A stretch of DNA of 64,000 nucleotides. Origin: Dysidea avara (taxonomy: Eukaryota > Porifera > Demospongiae > Dictyoceratida > Dysideidae). The DNA lies in contig NC_089274.1 in the NCBI RefSeq assembly GCF_963678975.1, positions 25,271,053 to 25,335,052 on the forward strand, in the 5' to 3' direction. The notes beneath the pieces are model-generated. The model saw only the letters and a list, made by a program, of their open reading frames with translations. It was not told the DNA's origin and did not search any database. A program made the translations under genes and the position numbers. Numbering within the stretch: position 1 is the stretch's first letter; every line of letters starts with the position of its first letter. This document shows, piece by piece, positions 34,450 to 51,295 of this stretch.

Positions 34450-36991
34450 GATGAATATTTTCACACATTATTAATATAATTATATGTCTTGAACTTTGTA
34501 CTGTACATGTAACAATGACATACACAGTGTCACACTCACACGTGTAAGTTTTGTGCATTTGATTACACCATCTTTTTCATAATATTATATAAATATAATA
34601 ATAAGTTACTGTATATAACAATAGTAAATACCGCATACATAAACCATCATGTAATGGCCACATTCTGTAGCTGGCATCACCTGTACAGCTTTGGCCATAC
34701 GTAAGTTAGCTAACAATGGCTGCTTTACATGCATAGACATCATTTATAGATTATTCAAGATGTGTCTATGTCAAGAAGTGAAATTCTGTGTAACATTGAC
34801 TGAAAAGAAATAAGAAGTACTCACTATATCTTATTAAACAATCTCTCCTTGGTCTTTGCCAACACTGCAAGAACAAAGAAAATATGCTGAACTTACATTA
34901 TTTCATAACATTGTTCATCACAATACAGCCACACTATCAATATAGTTATTTCCTCCAACACAATTAGATTATGGAATAACTATAATAAAATTTACCAAAT
35001 GTGTTGCTTGACTACCCTCATAATCAGTTTTCCTCTAAGTAACTGACTTTCAGTTGTATTTTTCTTTTAACTAAATAATTAAAATAAGAACTAGCTACAA
35101 GGTTGGATTTTGAATCGAAAATTTTAAACAAAACGTAGCGATGTGTGCTTTTTAAATATTTTACAGCTACTTCCTTTTTACAGTCCACTATGAAGATTAC
35201 AATTGCCTTAAACACACGCAAGATCCCATACAATATACACAAACAAACTGATGCATGCATAGACTTGTACCATGTATGAGTAGACATATATATATATATA
35301 TATATATTGCTATAGAGACATATTGTGCAAACTCAAGAAGAGCAATACATAGTAGCCATGCGACATCATAATGTAAATTCATTATTCGTTGTAAACTTAA
35401 TCATGCATGCATTATATACGTATACTGTGTATTTTTATAGGGTTGTGGTGTTAGCAAGTGTCGCTATTATGTAATGTTGGTCTTCTTTAATGTCTGTTTC
35501 TATTTCATAATATCTGAGCTACAAAATTCAATCTATGAAAAAAAAAGAAGATTTCTTGGTTTATCTATAATACATGCTTTTCCATCATAAACTAGCTTAA
35601 CTTGGTCACATGACACACCATCATGACTAGGGACAAGTAATTTTACATCATCATAATGTATACAGAGCCTATATATTCATCAAGCTGATCATGTATTGTT
35701 GCTTGATAATGACACTGGCACTTTAGGTCAGTATATTACATTAATTGTCACATTTGTTTTAATTTGTTGCAAATGTTTATATATAAGAAAGTTAAATCTA
35801 TATAATTCAGTCACATATATGTGCCTGCATGATGTCAAATGTGTGGTTGGTAGTCTGATTGATAATTAATTATATGTTCTTAATAGGAGCTAAAACTATG
35901 GCTTTATGTTTTTGCTAGGAAAGTGATAGGATTTCACACTACTCAATCAGATTATAAAGGTGTGGTGAATATTTCCAAATAAAAATATTATACACAGATG
36001 CTGTACAAACAGTGAACCAAGTAGAGAAATGACATTCCATTGTCGTTTACTTATATTTAGACATGAGATGTCTTCCTTTACTCTAACAACAGAAACTATA
36101 CAAACAGTCAACTGAGTCCACTAAGTAGGGAAATTCTGCTGACCATTATATCATTTAAGCATTGTGTGTGCATCCATGTGTTTGGGTGTGTGTGCACATG
36201 TGTGTGCACATGTGTGTGCGCAGGCTTTTAAAATTACTTTTGGTAAGATTCCAATATGTGACATCAGTCATCAAAAGTTGGTGTATCACACTGTTATGCC
36301 TAGTGTCTTAGTTCAAAGACCTTATAGCCTACACGTATAGAAAGTTAGAGGCCGGGCTTCTATTGATGTTGCATTAGATGCAGAATCAGCTATACAGCAC
36401 ACCACCATTCACCAGTTGAAGATTCTGATTTACAGTGTTGTTGGTAATCTGTCACAACTTGGACAGTTGGGTCATCTGCATGGATGTGGTATGCTGCTTG
36501 AATAGAAGGCATGCTCTACTCATGGTGTTAGGATGTATTGGCAAGATACATTTGACAGAGTCTTAAGAGCTTATGTATGTTAACTGTTCCACAAGTCCCA
36601 AATCACCATTACACAGGTGAACAATCGTACCTATAAAATATGAATTATATAGCACAAATGTGTGACTACCAGTCTCCAGTATACTCATTCAGTGTAACTT
36701 CTTTTAATTATATAATCTGTTGGACTACTTGTTTCCAACTCCAAGTGCACTGCATGTGTGCACATGTGTTGTGCATGCATCTCCAGAGGAATTTTATCTA
36801 CGTATTCTTTAATGCATGGTATATTATGAAGCAATTTTCTTCATATTTTTAATTAATAATAAATTTATATACAGTCGCTTGTTTGATTTGTTTAACTACA
36901 TGTCCACTACATTTACACTCAAGGAGAAATAGTGATATAGCTATCCAATTATATGCGGTGTCAATTTACGTAATATGCAAGTGTCACAAAC
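34450..36991. other. Intergenic DNA between genes B and C
   Basis: No exon with credible splice sites was found. A short protein-like stretch at about 36345-36507 (ASIDVALDAESAIQHTT) ends in a stop and is followed by broken frames, perhaps a remnant of an unidentified gene or retroelement. A small AT tract is at 35287-35306. Confidence 0.4.
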
Positions 36992-37383
36992 ATGTTGCAA
37001 AATTTGAATTGGCCACCTCGGGCTCACTGCAGAAACCAGCTGAAAGCGATCACAATGTTTAAGATCATGCACCAATTAATAGATATACTGGCTGATACCA
37101 TACTCATACCAGCTCCATCTAACTACTCTCTACGAGGTCATTCAATGAGGCTGTTACAGCCAAACACAAGAGTAAACTCATACCTTAACTCATTCTTCCC
37201 TTCAAGTATAAAGGTTTGAAATAACTTACCCAACGACCTCATCACCTGTTCAAGTTTAGACCAATTTAAAGCAAGGCTATCTGAACATCAATTAACTACA
37301 TAATTAATTTTGCTGATTTATTATCTGTGCTTGTATATACTCTTTGTAAGAAGTTTTGCACAGTAAACAATAATAATAATAAT
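36992..37383 (+). mobile_element. 5'-truncated LINE 3' end
   Basis: The reading frame starts inside the post-RT region (LQNLNWPPRAHCRNQLKAI, TMFKIMHQLIDI) and runs to YLNSFFPSSIKV, where a TGA replaces the conserved Trp of the WNNLP block. The frame then continues NNLPNDLI to a natural TAA. A tail of AATAATAATAATAATAG (37366-37383) closes the element. Confidence 0.8.
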
Positions 37384-37536
37384 AGTAACTTTGCACTAAA
37401 GGTATGACACGGAAGCTTAAGCCTGTAAATGTCATTACGTACTTGCAGTATAATTATAGTACAATTCTGTGTTTGTGGTTATGTGGGTTTGCCAAGTGTT
37501 TAAAAATGTACAATAGTAAGAGTACTGCCTTTTGGG

Positions 37537-37682
37537 GAAGTACTTAAGACATTTTTATTGCATAGCTACTAGTAAGAGTACTGCTGCATTGTCATACATA
37601 TATGTGTTGAACACTTGACTACATGCACAGTTGACACCTGGAGTTCAGTTATAAACAGTGTTTGAAAATTTCTGATACATCC
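37537..37682 (+). promoter_or_regulatory. Proximal promoter/5' UTR of gene C, conserved with gene B
   Basis: Carries the same ordered blocks as the region before gene B, with CAGTTGACACCTGG at 37629-37642, again 54 bases before the ATG. Conservation in otherwise diverged intergenic DNA suggests retained regulatory elements or a shared 5' UTR. Confidence 0.55.
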
Positions 37683-41944
<4,262 letters not shown>

Positions 41945-43326
41945 CACTTTCAAACATTATTCCTGGTGTTTTATATTGACATTTTATATGTATATGTACA
42001 CACATTTACTCTCAATTTTGAAGGGGAACTATCAAACAACACTTTTGGAGAGTTTCCTTAAAATGAATGAGTAGCTAACAAGTAACAGGTGCGTCCATGC
42101 AGCTAAGTATTCTAAAGTATTCCACAGCTATACATGCAGCTATGTAAGTGTACACAGATTTGAGTAATGGCATTTCATTCAACTTATGACCATTTCGTCA
42201 CTACCAATTTTACTAGCTATAATCATCAAATTTTTGGTCTGACCTTTAACTTGAGCAAGAATCGGTTAAGGAAAGGGAAGAAGTCTACACTATAGTGTAA
42301 ACTATTTGCCACTCTGTATCTTTATACTTTGGAAACTAACTAAATGAGATACTGTTACGCTGGTGACTGGATCTGCTAAAAGGAGTCTTACACCAAATAT
42401 ACAAACTTTAACATACATATATTTAAATAACCAATAATACAGAGCTAAAAATTGATCAAAACCATTGGTTTAGTTATTGTGATATGCACGAGGGTGTAGT
42501 CAAATGTGAAGGTCACCACATCAGCTCCACAAGTGCATTATGATAATGCATGCATATACACGTAACACATTTACTGCATTTAATCCTCTACAACATAAAT
42601 ATGTGACTGTCTGCATGGATCTGCGAAAAGGGATCTTGTATTGCCTTTACAATTTCATGTACCTGATAACCCATAACTTGACTTGCGAATAAGGTATACC
42701 AGCTTGAAATGTGGTCACATTATAACATATACCACTACATTTCTGGTGTAGCTTTGTGGTGATATACTAAAAACATGAAGAGTTATGCAGGTAATCAGCC
42801 AAACTTAGAAACTTGCAACTGTCTAAAGGATTGTTATAATTTAATCAACTACTTTGTAATCATTTACATATAAATTCTCAACAACAGAAGCAACAAATTC
42901 AAGTATAGTCTCATAGAGATCTTGTAAAGTAAGGATGATCATACTTCCAGCAACTGTTATCACAAGATTGCCTCTTCATATAAATAATAGTGGAGAGGAG
43001 AGTATCTAACACAGTATAGGGTCCCCACAAATGATTCTGAGTAAGTCAAAGGGATTCTATCAGACGTGTTAAAATGTGAACACTAGCAGAACAAGAAAAT
43101 GTGATGATTGCACACTGACAGAACAAGGAAATATGATGGAGTACTAAGTTTTTCAGAGAGAATCCAATTGCATTACTCAGAATCATTATAGAGACTTATA
43201 TACTGTGCTCTGATGTGGTCAACATCATGAGATCTGACACCATGAAGTGAAGTTATTGACTCAGGCAGTCAGCCTTACATGTCTAGACTGACCTGTCTTC
43301 CAAACTGAACATATTAAGGTTACGGG
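41945..43326. other. Intergenic DNA, no gene seen
   Basis: AT-rich, no recognised exon or mobile element ends. Confidence 0.45.
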
Positions 43327-43847
43327 CAGTGTTGGGAGTAACGCGTTACTTATAACGCGTTACGTAATATTATTACTTTTGTGGTAACAAAGTAATATAA
43401 CGAAATACGCTATAAAAACAGGTAATATAACGCAAGCTACTTTACTTACAAATGTAACGCGTTACATAAGTAATATAGTTACTGTAACGAGTCTAATATT
43501 ACGTAATATTATTACTACAAGTAACAAAGTTACTAATCTCGTTAGTTATCCTCTAAGTAACACCTAGCCACAATGAAGTAACGAGGCCTACTGAATGAAG
43601 CTTATTCACCAGCTTCTTACTTATAACCAAAATTTGCATATTGTCCAACAACGCAATCATGTCACGTGATAAAGTGGTAGTTTCACACATGACGACTTAA
43701 GGCTGTGGACACAAAGTAATATAATATGTAATATTATTACAGTTACTTTATTTTATGGGTAATATGTAACTGTAACTAAATAGTTCAGTTGCAAGTAATA
43801 TGTAATATGTAACTAGTTACTTTTACAAAGTAACTTGCCCAACACTG
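43327..43847. mobile_element. hAT-like MITE, CAGTGTTGGG family, copy 1
   Basis: The ends are CAGTGTTGGGAGTAACGCG and AACTTGCCCAACACTG, flanked by an 8-bp duplication with one mismatch (GTTACGGG, GTTATGGG). The interior is almost entirely built of GTAAC/GTTAC and TAATATTA units. A second copy of nearly equal length is at 50773-51295. CAGTGTTGGG-ended elements occur in many animals. Confidence 0.85.
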
Positions 43848-44786
43848 GTTATGGGATACTGTAAACCCCACATTTACACTATCAATCATTTTTCATGATT
43901 AGGGGTTTGATTTTTCTTAATGCATTGTTATCAAATATTTATGCATTCTTAACTTCTCATTAATCAACATGGAATTCAAATGTTGTTATGAAAACATGAG
44001 TTGTCCCCATGCCAGTTAGTGAAAACTATGAACCAAAAATCAGACCAATGAAGAACCATGAGAATTTACTAACAATTATTCTAAGATTTGAAGAACATCA
44101 CTTGTGAGGGACTGACAAGAAGATTTGTGAATAATGTGTATAGTTGCTGAAATATGACTAAATATGGCTTAAAGCAAGACACTGTGGTCACAAAATTAAT
44201 TTTTAAATTGATATCACAAGCACTAGAAACATTATTTCTAACAAATGGCTCCGTCAGGACCTAGACAAGAAGCCAAACTAGTAGTCTGTTTATACAAAAT
44301 GTTAACAACTAGTTTGACAGTCCTGATTTTTAGTTCAGGAAAATATTGCCATTAGCCAGCAAAACTACGTATGCGCTTACAGGTGCACCAGTTGCTAAGT
44401 GTGTTGTATCTATGTTACCTTGTACTGTTAACGTTACGTGTATGTTTTCTTGTATCTTGTACCTGTCCAGTCAGCACGCTATGATTCTCCCAACAATTTA
44501 AGCCTGTTACCAGCTGATCATGATACACAACACAACAACACCAAGCCCGCCTTAATTACGTAATAAAATTTTTGTTTGACAGCCGCTCAGTATCCCGTGA
44601 CAGCCGCTCAGTATCTCAGTATCCCGGATAAAAAACTGTGTTTAAAAGTCACATATACATGTGTCTACTGATTCTATCTTACATTCTCATGCATTAAAAA
44701 TAAATATAATATGCATCTCTTTCCTCTAGTGTCCAATTCCCAGCTGCTAGAATCAACAGTGCAGTGCTTGAGTAAGCAAATGCATC
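43848..44786. other. Intergenic DNA, no gene seen
   Basis: No exon recognised. A short tandem duplication (GACAGCCGCTCAGTATC, twice) lies at 44579-44615. Confidence 0.45.
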
Positions 44787-45121
44787 CAGTGGCGGATCCA
44801 GGATGGGGCATTTGGGGCAAATGCCCCCCCCTCCCTTCAAGAAATTGCATATACAAGATCGAGATACTCTAATAGAGCAGTCAATTACTCTAATAAAGCA
44901 GTTACAATGTTCATGAGGCAGTGTAGCTTACCTACGAAGCTATAAATAGGATTTTATTTTACATAGCAGACGTGATATAGTTGGTAAGGATAACTAGCTA
45001 TTATTGTTGTGACCTTTTTTTTTTTTTTGGTCTTCAACTGGTTTTCAACAAGTTTTTTTTTGGTCTTCAACTGTTTTTTAGAAAGGTGCCCCCCTCTTTC
45101 CAAACTCTGGATCCGCCCCTG
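44787..45121. mobile_element. MITE, CAGTGGCGGATCC family, copy 1
   Basis: Ends CAGTGGCGGATCCAGG and CTGGATCCGCCCCTG with GCATC repeated directly on both sides, a 5-bp target duplication. It contains the doubled CTCTAATAGAG motif (about 44873-44903) and two poly-T/GGTCTTCAACTG blocks, sharing architecture with the GGCGGCGG elements. Confidence 0.8.
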
Positions 45122-45642
45122 GCATCTTTGGACAAAAATTGCTGGAATGTGTAGGTGTTTTGTATATGGGATTGAGACACTATATATGCAAAAATACCTA
45201 GATACAAAGCTTCCTGCACTCCCAGTAACATAAGTAACTTGTGAGCTTACATGTACCCATCCTCTTGGCTTTCCTGTAAACCGGCATGACTCTTCAAATT
45301 CTTTCCTTACAATATATAAAGATAATAATGCTGTGTAATTCTAACATCAATAACTAACATTACATGTATATAGCATGCATTTTGAACAACTAACAAGTAA
45401 CAGCGGACAGTGTTTCATTGGTTTCTCTTAAATAACTAAGTATTTATCAGTAAAGTGCCTTTTGGTACTGAAAGTATTTGTGTAGTATACCATGTGCTCA
45501 ATGAAATTTTTTGACACTTCACTGAAAAATGCAGGAGTGCACTTTTGTGAAAAGGAATTTGATTTTTTTTGTAAATTGTGTAAAAATATTATACATGCAT
45601 CAAGGTGTGTTTAATTACAATGCGAATGTGTATAATATACTA
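45122..45642. other. Intergenic DNA, no gene seen
   Basis: AT-rich sequence with no coding features. Confidence 0.45.
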
Positions 45643-48600
45643 TATTATTATTATTATTATTATTATTAATGGATGGATGGATATACAAACAGGGTTACAA
45701 AAATAAAGTTTAGGCACTAGGCCTTTGTTCATATCCATATCCTATGTCATTCCAATAATTATCAAGACTTGCTTTGAAAGTAGAGATTGTTGGTGCTGAA
45801 ACAACTTCTGCTGGCAGGGAGTTCCATGTATTTATCACTCTCTGAGTGAAAAAAATTGACCTTAAAAGTAGACGTGATGGTTTTTTGAAAAGTTTCAAGT
45901 GGTGTCCTCTTGTGTGATGCACAGAGCTTAGAGTAAAGTACCTTGACCAGTCGACTTCATAATAACCGTGTAAAAGCTTGTAAACTTCAATTAGACCCCA
46001 TCGTTGTCGTCGACAGTAAAGAGAATAGAGTCCGAGTTTTCTTAACCTTGACTCATAAGGTAGTTTGACTAGTTCATTCACAAGTTTAGTGGCCCGCCTT
46101 TGTACATTTTCTAGGGTGTCAATGTCCCGGGCTAGATATGGACACCAAAGCTGGACACAATATTCTAGCTGTGGTCTAACATAAGTTTTATACAGGAAGA
46201 TAAACAATTCTTTAGAGAATTTTGTAAATGTTCTTTTAAGCATTGCCTGGATTCTGGTTGCAGCAGCTGCAGCTTTATCACAGTACAAAGAAGGTTTAAG
46301 AGAAGATGTTACCCATACTCCTAGATCTTTCTCAAAATCTATCTTTGTTAACTCTACAGTAGACCCCAAAGTTTCCATTGTATAATTTGCTCCTGTACTT
46401 TTACCTATATGCATCACTTTGCACTTTTCTAAGTTAAGATTCAGTAACCAGATTCCATTCCATTCTTGCATGTTGATCAAGTCTCTTTGGAGTTTTGTCA
46501 CATCACATATGCTTTTAATTATTGAAAATATCTTTGTGTCATCTGCAAAAACACCTAATTCAGACTGGATAGCTTCGGCAATATCATTTATATATAACAC
46601 AAAAAGCAGTGGACCCAGTACTGATCCTTGAGGAACTCCACTAGTTACTCCAGTCCATTGAGACACACTTCCATTGAGTACTACCCTCTGGAATCTGCCA
46701 AATAGGAAAATTTTCAACCATAACAATAAACTCCCACCTATTCCGTATCCCTTCAACTTTTCAATGAGCCTAAAATGGGGAACTGAGTCAAAGGCTTTGC
46801 TATAATCCAAGTAGATTACATCAACATCATAACCAGAGTCCACTGCATCTGTCCAAGCTTCAAGTGTTTCGAGTAAATTTGTAAAACAGGATTTTTTAGG
46901 GACAAAACCATGTTGGTAGTGAGTAACTATAGCATTATCTGTTAGGTATTGCATTATTCTAGCTCTAATCATTGATTCCAATATTTTAATTAGTGGTGAT
47001 GTCAGACTTATTGGTCTGTAATTATTGGCTTTGGTTTTTGACCCTTTCTTACAGACAGGAGTAACATTAGCTAGTTTCCACTCACCTGGAATCATTCCTA
47101 TGCTCAAAGACTGAGAGTACAACAAAAATAAAGGTCTTGTGAGGAATGAAGCACAGTTCTTCAGTGGGTGTGGGTGCAAGTCATCAGGTCCTGGAGCCTT
47201 ATTAGGATTCAAACTAGACAAGTGATCATGTACTTCCTCTTCAGTAATACAAATCTCCTTCAGTGAGGAATTGACTTTAGTTGGAAATTCAGGAATAGAT
47301 GAAGGATCTTCTTGAGTAAATACAGACTGAAAAAAATTGTTAAGCTCTTCGACTACTTCATTGTCATCATTAGTTAAAGACCCATCTGGCTTTTCAAGTT
47401 GACTGATGGACGTTTTGACTTTACTTCTGTTTTTAACATATCCATATAAAGCCTTGGGATTAGAAGTAAGGTTTTGTATTAAGATTTTATCATGCTGTGC
47501 CTTTGCAGAGGTTATCATGCTTTTAATCTGATTCCTTTTAATAACATATGCAGCATAATCAGCATCTAGATAAGTTGACTTATATTTGGAATACAGATTG
47601 TGTTTTTCTTTAATGGCTTTGCTAACTTGAGTAGACCACCATGGTGGTTTGTTGGTGACACGCTTCTTCGCAGTTTTTGGGGTATACTTGCTGGAAATTT
47701 CTTTGAGTGTACTTTTGAAAATGGTCCAGTTGATGTCTATTGATTCATTACACAGTACTAAGTCCCACTCCACCTGGCTTAGCTCATTTTGTATCAATGA
47801 ATAATTGGCTTTCCTATAATTGTATTCATGATTATTGTCTATTTGTATGTACTGCTGTTGTGTTAAATACTGGAACTGGAACAGTAGACATTCATGATCA
47901 CTAGCGCCCAAGGGAGAATGATGTTGTACCTCGTCAATTGAATCAGAGTTTGAAGTAAATACTAAATCAAGTGTTGAGGGCCTTTGTCCATGAACATGTC
48001 GAGTTGGACTGGATACATGTTATGTCAAGTAACTGTCCAATGAAGCATCAATAAATTGGTGTGCAAAGGATCTATCACTATTTGAACAAGTAAGGTCAAT
48101 CCAATCTATATTTGGAACATTGAAGTCACCCATAATGAGAAATTCAGAACAATCATGATAGTTATCAATATTACTTATTGCTGTATTCAAAGCTTTATCA
48201 TTTTCATCACTTGATTGGGGAGATCTGTAGACAACACCAACCAACATTTTGGCACTACCACTTCTAGTAATTATACACCAAACTGAGTCCTCAATGTGTA
48301 ACCATTTCAAAGGATCACTGGTAGTAGCATGTAGAGAAGAATGCACATATAGTAATACTCCACCTGCACGTCCATGTATTCTGTCACAACGAAATGAATT
48401 GTAGTCTTCAAGATGTAACTCAGCATCACTAAAAGAATTAGTACACCACGTTTCAGTTATTCCAATAATGAGAGGTCTACATTGATCAATGTAATTTTGT
48501 AATTCAGCAAGTTTGTTCATAATACTTCTGGCATTAGTCAGCATACATGTAACAAATAAATTATCATGGCCACTACTTAACACATTGTGAGTGCTGAGGG

Positions 48601-48986
48601 TGAAACTTAGTTCCCCCTCAGCACTATCTTTCCGTTTTTTATCCAGTACTTTTTCTCCTCCTTGTTCATCTCAGTCAATTGAGATCTTAGGGCTTTACTA
48701 TGCTTTTGCTCCTGAGGAGTCAGATCAGGTGTCACATACACTTTCCTGATATCTTCAGGATTATCTTTGTTTCGTAGTTTGGTACAATTACACAACAGCA
48801 ATGCTTTGTCCTGGTCAGAGGCAAGAGTCAACTTTAACAGCCTTGGTCGAACATTTGGTCCAGGGTCTTTTCTTACCTATCCTGTGGGCATTTACAATAT
48901 TGGGTTTAACACACATGTATTTATCAAAAATTGACATAGCTGTGTTAACATCATGTTCTTTTCTTGCCTGCCCATTATCGAACTAT
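45643..48986 (-). mobile_element. Near full-length CR1/L2-like non-LTR retrotransposon
   Basis: On the minus strand: a C-terminal part of ORF1 (about 48980-48607; KLTLASDQDKALLL, YVTPDLTPQEQKHSKAL) with a frameshift near 48866, then ORF2 from about 48600 to 45710. ORF2 has an APE-type endonuclease (ITETWC, MGDFNVPNIDW, SDHECLL) and a reverse transcriptase (NYRPISLT, YLDYSKAFDSVPH, GVPQGSVLGPLLF, catalytic FADD at residue about 455 of the open segment). C-terminal blocks follow (YVRPQLEYCVQLW, VQRRATKLV, INTWNSLPAEV). ORF2 is interrupted only by one TAA at 48022-48020 where the frame otherwise stays open on both sides. The 3' tail is a (TAA)n run at 45643-45668. It is capped on the 5' side by the foldback element at 48994. 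The clade assignment is by general resemblance. Confidence 0.88.
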
Positions 48987-49290
48987 TGTAAGGTAGGGTT
49001 TCCAATGTAAAAATTCGACTTCTTCAAAATTATTTGCTAACTGCTGTTACATGTTGGACTAACTCTCACTTGAATACAGCTGCAGTGGCAATAAATTCCA
49101 TTGCCTTCTTGGGGTAGAAATTGCCGGATCGAAATTTCTACAAAATCCGACATTACGAGCTGTAACTCTCAGAAGCCTTGATCCTTTATCGAAATACTGG
49201 AGTTCAACCTTCACCTAAAAGCATTGGTAGTTTGTTTAGTGAGGTAGGATTCCTGTCGCTGCATCATTTGAGCACGATTTTGAGCTCCAA

Positions 49291-50131
49291 AAATGTCAAG
49301 ATGATTTAAACTCACTGACAAGATGGGCAACTGACTGGATGATGGAATTCAACATCTCCAAATGTAAAATTTTACAGATAACAACACACCATAACAAGAG
49401 TACTTTCACATACAAAATGTCCGACATTCCACTGGCTACAGTATTAGAACACAATTACCTTGGAATCCGTCTCCACCACAAATTATCATGGGATCCTCAC
49501 ATCAATTACATCTGTAACAAAGCAAATCGACTCCTTGGATTCTTAAAAAGAAATCTCCACAATGCACCATCAGAAATTAAAGAACACGTCTACAAACAAT
49601 TGCTCTTACCATCATTAGAATACTGCTCAACCATCTGGGACCCCTATCATCACACTAGTATTAGTAAACTAGAAATGATTCAACACCGCGCTGCTCGTTT
49701 CGTTTTGAACAAACCCTGGCACAGATCTAACCAAAACCATGATAGCATCACAGACATGTTAACCAGTCTTGAATGGCCTACACTTCAAAACAGAAGAACA
49801 ATTGCTAGACTCACCTTCCTATTCAAGATTGTCAGGAACTTACTAGCAATACCTGATCATTGCTTACCGTCACCAACTCCAGTGTCCTCCACCCGTGCTC
49901 AACATCCTCTCAAGCTAACCCAATTGCAAACAAGAGTTGATGTGTACAAATACTCCTTCCTCCCTCGAACAATTATTCAATGGAACTCCCTTCAAATTCC
50001 TAACATCGACACAATAGATCTTGAAACATTTAAGAACGCTGTAAGTAATATAATATAATGCGTGATTGTAATGCTCATTAGCGTGTTGCCCCTAGTGGGC
50101 TTTGCTAATTAACAATAATAATAATAATAAT
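49291..50131 (+). mobile_element. 5'-truncated LINE 3' end nested in the foldback
   Basis: The frame is open from about 49291 to 50058 and begins in the last part of the reverse transcriptase (LNSLTRWATDWMMEF, NISKCKILQI). It continues with LLPSLEYCSTIWDPYHH, MIQHRAARFVLN and IIQWNSLQIP, ending in TAA. A tail of (ATA)n is at 50111-50131. The foldback arm resumes directly after the tail. The frame is intact, so the insertion is young. Confidence 0.85.
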
Positions 50132-50772
50132 AAACGGGTTTTCGTCTACGGACACCAAACGATTGATAGCCCAAACTTCCTCACATCACAGTAGTAATCA
50201 TCCATCGACAAAGAAGTCACATACGAAGTATGGTTAAGTTGTGACGTCTCTAACCATCTGGGTGAGCGTGATATATAGGGCAAAATTTGCCAGTGATCAC
50301 ACCTTCACTACATAACTTGTCCACTCAACTGTTTAGAAATAGATATTTCGGTGTAAAACAGCTGTATGATCCATAAAGTATAACTAATAGCGAAGTTATC
50401 GTTGCTGCAATTCAGCTACAAACCATAGATAATATGTACAAACGCACTTAGCTAGTTCAATCAGGCTCATGTGACTAGGCTTGGGTGTGGACAACAGTGA
50501 TACACTGCCTAAAGTTATTTGTTTGTTATTACTGGGCAGGCAATATTTGTATTGAGGGATAAAATCACAGTTGTAGTACTGCATCTCGTACTGCATAAGA
50601 CATCAAGCGTTTATATGGTAGAAATCACGCGAGCTTAATTATTTGAAATAGGGTTTCCACTCAAAATACGAAAGTGCTCCTTTATATTATTTGTAGCGAT
50701 TTTCACATAGGCCAACCTTTAAGATATAACAAACAAGTGTTAATTTGTTGTTAAAATATCTTTAGCGCTTGG

Positions 50773-51295
50773 CAGTGTTGGGAGTAACGCGTTACTTATG
50801 TAACGCGTTACGTAATATTATTACTTTTGTGGTAACAAAGTAATATAACGAAATACGCTATGAAAACAGGTAATATAACGCAAGATACTTTACTTACAAA
50901 TGTAACGCGTTACCTAAGTAATATAATTACTGTAACGAGTCTAATATTACGTAATATTATTACTAAAAGTAACGAAGTTACTAATCTCGTTAGTAATCCT
51001 CTGAGTAACGCCTGACCACAACGAAGTAACGAGGCCTACTGAATGAAGCTTAATCACTAGCTTCTTACTTATAACCAAGATTTGCACATTGTCCAACAAC
51101 GCAATCATGTCACGTGATAAGGTGGTAGTTCCACACGTGACAGCTTAAGGCTGTGGACACAAAGTAATATAATATGTAATATTATTACAGTTACTTTATT
51201 TTATGGGTAATATGTAACTGTAACGAAATAGTTCAGTTGCAAGTAATATGTAATATGTAACTAGTTACTTTTACAAAGTAACTTGCCCAACACTG
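50773..51295. mobile_element. hAT-like MITE, CAGTGTTGGG family, copy 2
   Basis: Nearly identical to 43327-43847. It is flanked by a perfect 8-bp duplication GCGCTTGG (50765-50772, 51296-51303) and is inserted near the centre of the foldback element. Confidence 0.9.

Noticed and set aside
36345-36600. Protein-like stretch followed by a MYWQDTFDRVLRAYV frame, recalling a retroelement integrase zinc-binding region
   Set aside because: No proper HHCC spacing is present and stops intervene; the resemblance is too weak for a call.
46419-46631. Plus-strand 70-codon open frame
   Set aside because: It is the antisense shadow of the LINE reverse transcriptase.
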